DNA of 6,600 bases from Ruminococcus sp. UBA1366 (GTDB lineage: Bacteria > Bacillota > Clostridia > Oscillospirales > Ruminococcaceae). The stretch spans positions 12,896-19,495 of the forward strand of contig DBRO01000036.1 of assembly GCA_002306005.1 (NCBI GenBank), read 5' to 3'. Both the position numbers and the translations under genes were made by a program. Below the pieces are notes generated by a model. It was not told the origin of the DNA and did not search any database. It was given only the letters and a program-made list of their open reading frames with translations. Positions 4,797-6,600 of this stretch are shown here, piece by piece (position 1 is the first letter of the stretch; each line of letters begins with the position of its first letter).

Positions 4797-5265
4797 GTGC
4801 GCAAAAAATTCCTGTCGGTAAAAGATCAATGTACGCATAGCTTGGTGGACGTCCATCTCGTGGCTGGGCAACACTACCCGGATTGAGCAAATAAACACCG
4901 GTGTCGGAATCGTATCGATAAAATCGGGAATGCGTATGCCCAAAAAGCGCAATCTTTGCACCATTCCGTAGGGCAAATGCCAAAACGCCGCCTGTGGAGC
5001 TTTTTACACCATAGCGGTGACCATGCACCATAGCAATTTTCACATCGCCGGCGAAATAAAAATTCTCCGGCGGGGAAATTGGCATACGGTCACAATTTCC
5101 GGAAACACAAAGAACCGTACGTTCCGGATATTGCCGTGAAACCAATTCGACATCGGATTCGCCGTCGCCCAAAAACAAATAGCAGTCCGTAGGGTTTGTT
5201 CGCGCAAAGACCTGCCGCACCGCACGAACATCCCCGTGAGAATCTGAAAAAACAACACACCGCAT
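4783..5265 (-). CDS. YfcE/MJ0936-type metallophosphoesterase
   Basis: This 160-residue calcineurin-like phosphoesterase belongs to the small YfcE/MJ0936 class. Members are metal-dependent phosphodiesterases, active on artificial substrates in vitro, whose cellular substrate is mostly unknown. The metal-ligand motifs are in order: DSHGD (8-12, with D8 and H10), GD (33-34), GNCD (56-59), HGH (81-83) and GHTH (109-112), then NPGS (128-131). No signal peptide is visible, so it is probably cytoplasmic. The minus-strand GGAGG at plus 5273-5277 is 7 nt before the ATG at 5265, and the protein opens MRCVVFSDSHGD as the family does. An in-frame upstream ATG at 5346 would add 27 residues without a ribosome site and is rejected. 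It is convergent with serS and divergent from the gene at 5376. In several Firmicutes a YfcE-like gene lies next to rph and an Ham1-type NTPase; neither neighbour is present here. Confidence 0.93.
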   Translation of the reverse strand: MRCVVFSDSHGDVRAVRQVFARTNPTDCYLFLGDGESDVELVSRQYPERTVLCVSGNCDRMPISPPENFYFAGDVKIAMVHGHRYGVKSSTGGVLAFALRNGAKIALFGHTHSRFYRYDSDTGVYLLNPGSVAQPRDGRPPSYAYIDLLPTGIFCAHVDL

Positions 5266-5280
5266 AGGGAAACCTCCATG

Positions 5281-5314
5281 AATTAGAACCGGACAAAGCA
5301 TAGCTAGTCTAATT
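5281..5314. repeat. Inverted repeat in the divergent intergenic region
   Basis: AATTAGA (5281-5287) and TCTAATT (5308-5314) are exact reverse complements 20 nt apart, placed just upstream of the ribosome site of the minus-strand phosphodiesterase gene. It could be an operator or a leader hairpin. I could not find a convincing -35/-10 pair for either divergent gene in 5278-5361, which is AT-rich. Confidence 0.3.
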
Positions 5315-5375
5315 TTGCGTCGCGGATCATAAATTTGAAATAACAATATTTGATCGGTATGAAAGGAGACTGTTC

Positions 5376-5609
5376 ATGAAACTCAGTCAGAAAAGTCTGG
5401 AGCAACTGCTAATGCTGGCAAGTAAAAAGCTGAACACCACACCGCAGGAGCTAAAAAAAATGCTGGAAAACGGCAACTTTGATCGTGCATTGGCTTCTAT
5501 GCCGCCGGATGAAAGCAAAAAACTGCTGGCAGCGCTCAGCAATCCTGCTGTGGCAGAAAAGCTACTGTCTTCGGCACAGGCACAGGAGATTTTTAAGAAC
5601 TTAAAGTAA
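5376..5609 (+). CDS. Small helical protein of unknown function (77 aa)
   Basis: I do not recognise a named family. The protein is short, charged and rich in Leu, Lys, Ala and Glu, with helix-favouring stretches: SLEQLLMLASKKL (7-19), PQELKKMLENG (23-33), then KKLLAALSNPAVAEKLLSS and AQEIFKNL at the C-terminus. The pattern of a counted helix plus NPAVAEKLL resembles small hypothetical proteins common in clostridial genomes, but this is memory, not a search. There is no signal peptide, membrane segment or cysteine motif. AAAGGAG (5362-5368) lies 7 nt before the ATG, so translation is well supported. It is followed 36 nt later by the next gene's start, with no terminator between them, so it is the likely first gene of a three-gene operon. 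Confidence 0.8.
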   Translation: MKLSQKSLEQLLMLASKKLNTTPQELKKMLENGNFDRALASMPPDESKKLLAALSNPAVAEKLLSSAQAQEIFKNLK

Positions 5610-5632
5610 TTTGCAAAGCCGCAGAACAAAAC

Positions 5633-5648
5633 GGAGGTGAGAGGGTTG
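5633..5648 (+). promoter_or_regulatory. Ribosome binding site and TTG start of the 152-aa gene
   Basis: GGAGGTGA (5633-5640) is followed 5 nt later by TTG (5646-5648). The in-frame GTG at 5637 overlaps the Shine-Dalgarno and cannot be the start. The spacing is identical to that of the next gene. Confidence 0.75.
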
Positions 5649-6104
5649 GAGGAGCTGTTGGTTAAATTAAAAAACCTGCTGAATGACAGCGACGGAATCG
5701 ACCAGCTCCGCCGTTTTCTCAATACGGTTTCGACGGATAATCTCAAACAGACGAATCAGAATAGATCGGAAAAAGAATCCTCCGGCAGTCCGGATTTTTC
5801 AAAAATTCTAGATGCGCTTTCCAAAAATGCGGAACGCGCCGAAGAGCCGTTAAAGGATGGGGCTACCGAGGGCGAACCAGAGATGGATATTGATTTTGAA
5901 AAAATCTTTGCCATGACAGAGTTGCTTGGCAAAGCGAAAAAAAACGATAAAAGCACGGAGCTTATGCTTGCCCTCAAACCGATGCTCAAGGAAGAAAACC
6001 AAAAGAAAATCGATAGAGTGGTAAAAATCTTTCAGTTAATGGCAATATATCCGGTTTTAAAAGAAAGCGGTCTGCTCGGAGGTGATCTTCTTGGCATCCT
6101 ATGA
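5646..6104 (+). CDS. Protein of unknown function with conserved-looking C-terminal helical domain (152 aa)
   Basis: I do not recognise the function. From the TTG at 5646 the protein has an N-terminal helix MEELLVKLKNLLN, a polar and probably disordered middle (about 32-80, rich in Ser, Glu, Asn, Asp), and a compact helical C-terminus with LMLALKPMLKEENQKKIDR followed by VVKIFQLMAIYPVLKESGLLGG. The form LKP-x-L-x-x-E-x-Q-x-K-x-DR with a following hydrophobic helix looks like a domain under constraint and recalls clostridial hypothetical proteins, though I cannot name a family. There is no signal peptide. The hydrophobic C-terminus is too short and broken for a certain membrane span. It overlaps the next gene by 14 nt, which implies translational coupling. 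Confidence 0.8.
   Translation: MEELLVKLKNLLNDSDGIDQLRRFLNTVSTDNLKQTNQNRSEKESSGSPDFSKILDALSKNAERAEEPLKDGATEGEPEMDIDFEKIFAMTELLGKAKKNDKSTELMLALKPMLKEENQKKIDRVVKIFQLMAIYPVLKESGLLGGDLLGIL
6078..6093 (+). promoter_or_regulatory. Ribosome binding site and TTG start of the 120-aa gene
   Basis: GGAGGTGATC (6078-6087) is a near-perfect complement of the 16S rRNA 3' end and lies inside the preceding gene. TTG at 6091 has 8 nt of spacing from GGAGG. The in-frame GTG at 6082 is part of the Shine-Dalgarno and is rejected. Confidence 0.75.
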
Positions 6105-6453
6105 GTACCGTGATCCACGTCAGGATTTCCAAAGTATGCGGCAGGAAGCATTGCGGCGCATGCAGGAAATGCAGAGTCGCAGTCAAAATCCGCAGGAAGA
6201 AACATCACGAGCAAAAGAGCCTCCGCCAAAAAAGGAATCCCTGTTTGGCGGGTTGAAATCCGATAAAAACATTTTAGGCACCATTTTCGGTGATATTTTG
6301 GGTGTTAAAACTGAATCCGGTGAAAACGGCGGGATACTGGCGCAACTCAATATCGACGAAGAAAAAATTCTGATTGCACTGATGATTTACATATTATACA
6401 AGAACAAAGCCGACCTCAAACTGCTGATTGGTCTGGGTTACTTGCTGTTATAA
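6091..6453 (+). CDS. Protein of unknown function with hydrophobic C-terminal hairpin (120 aa)
   Basis: I do not recognise the function. From the TTG at 6091 it opens MASYEYRDPRQDF and continues as a charged helix rich in Arg, Gln, Met and Glu (to about residue 34). A polar, proline-bearing linker follows, then a Gly-rich segment LFGGLKSDKNILGTIFGDILG. The C-terminus has two short hydrophobic runs, KILIALMIYILYKNK and LKLLIGLGYLLL, separated by KADL. These runs are 10-12 residues each, so they may form a re-entrant or peripheral hairpin, or a helical packing interface, instead of two full membrane spans. It is coupled to the preceding gene by a 14-nt overlap, and a strong terminator follows the stop after 10 nt. 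A joint function with its two neighbours is inferred from the operon only. Confidence 0.8.
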   Translation: MASYEYRDPRQDFQSMRQEALRRMQEMQSRSQNPQEETSRAKEPPPKKESLFGGLKSDKNILGTIFGDILGVKTESGENGGILAQLNIDEEKILIALMIYILYKNKADLKLLIGLGYLLL

Positions 6454-6463
6454 TTCGAAAGAG

Positions 6464-6490
6464 AAAGCCGTACCAAACGTACGGCTTTTT
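6464..6490 (+). terminator. Intrinsic terminator closing the three-gene cluster
   Basis: AAAGCCGTAC (6464-6473) pairs perfectly with GTACGGCTTT (6479-6488) around CAAAC, ending in a five-T run. On the minus strand the stem is followed by CTCTTTCG, so it may also act, less strongly, on the convergent gene. Confidence 0.9.
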
Positions 6491-6494
6491 ACAA

Positions 6495-6600
6495 TCATTC
6501 GTTCTCGTCAAGGACAATTTTTAAGTCGGGTTCCTCTCCGTCATAATCAAACTTACTCTTTGGCGAAACCGGTACATCTTCCGGTTCATCGTCCTCGTAG
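6495..6600 (-). CDS. C-terminal end of an unidentified gene with an acidic tail (5' part off window)
   Basis: An open minus-strand frame runs from the window edge to a TGA at 6495-6497, about 34 codons. The tail reads YEDDEPEDVPVSPKSKF and then DYDGEEPDLKIVLDENE, strongly acidic and probably disordered apart from the short hydrophobic LKIVL. The stop lies 4 nt beyond the terminator of the convergent cluster, which is what a real gene end would look like. Too little is visible to name a product, and a chance frame cannot be fully excluded. Confidence 0.55.
   Translation of the reverse strand, partial: YEDDEPEDVPVSPKSKFDYDGEEPDLKIVLDENE

Noticed and set aside
4789..4800. CACGTG core in the phosphodiesterase C-terminal codons, possible fourth parS.
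   Set aside because: Only the CACGTG core and a base or two match; the outer TGTT and AACA parts are absent.
5095..5105. ATTTCCGGAAA, a palindrome resembling an NBS.
   Set aside because: It lacks the central CG, so the half-site spacing is wrong by 2 bp, and it falls in the codons just after the conserved GNCD of the phosphodiesterase.
5128..5143. GTGAAAC half of a parS motif.
   Set aside because: Only one half-site matches and the other half is unrelated; it is within coding sequence.
5335..5363. TTGAAA with TATGAA at 17 nt as a promoter for the 77-aa gene.
   Set aside because: The putative -10 overlaps the ribosome binding site, so the transcript would begin downstream of it.

Overview
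The window reads as an origin-proximal chromosome segment of a low-to-mid GC Gram-positive bacterium, most likely a member of the Clostridia (Bacillota). The reasons are the gene order rsmG, noc, parA (soj), parB (spo0J), serS, strong AGGAGG-type ribosome binding sites, TTG starts, and three copies of the Bacillus-type parS site. A more exact placement, for example Oscillospirales, is only a guess. I see no mobile element, CRISPR array, tRNA, rRNA or riboswitch.

Layout. 1-534 is the 3' part of rsmG, closed by an intrinsic terminator that begins inside its last codons. 647-1474 encodes Noc, with its own extended -10 promoter overlapped by a perfect inverted repeat. A parS site directly abuts the noc stop codon. 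A parA promoter follows, and the left arm of a strong terminator hairpin overlaps its -10. 1603-3291 is the parA-parB operon. A second parS lies between parB and serS. serS (3371-4651) encodes a somewhat atypical seryl-tRNA synthetase and ends in a clear terminator. The third parS sits between serS and a convergent YfcE-type phosphodiesterase gene (4783-5265, minus strand). From 5376 to 6453 there are three small genes of unknown function on the plus strand. The last two have TTG starts with identically spaced GGAGGTGA sequences and overlap by 14 nt. A terminator separates them from the 3' end of an acidic-tailed gene on the minus strand that runs off the window.

How the parts work together. 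ParB loads as a CTP-dependent clamp at the three parS sites and is acted on by the ParA ATPase to organise and segregate the newly replicated origin. Noc is the ParB paralogue that blocks division over the nucleoid. The DNA-specificity residues of the two proteins can be read directly: ParB is of the parS-reading type and Noc of the NBS-reading type. The parS sites here are therefore expected to belong to ParB only.

Novelty. Most of this is an ordinary, well-known locus. The items worth a second look are the duplicated sequence flanking two of the parS sites, the promoter/terminator overlap before parA, the inverted repeat on the noc promoter, the short Noc N-terminus, the variant SerRS signature, and the unrecognised three-gene cluster.
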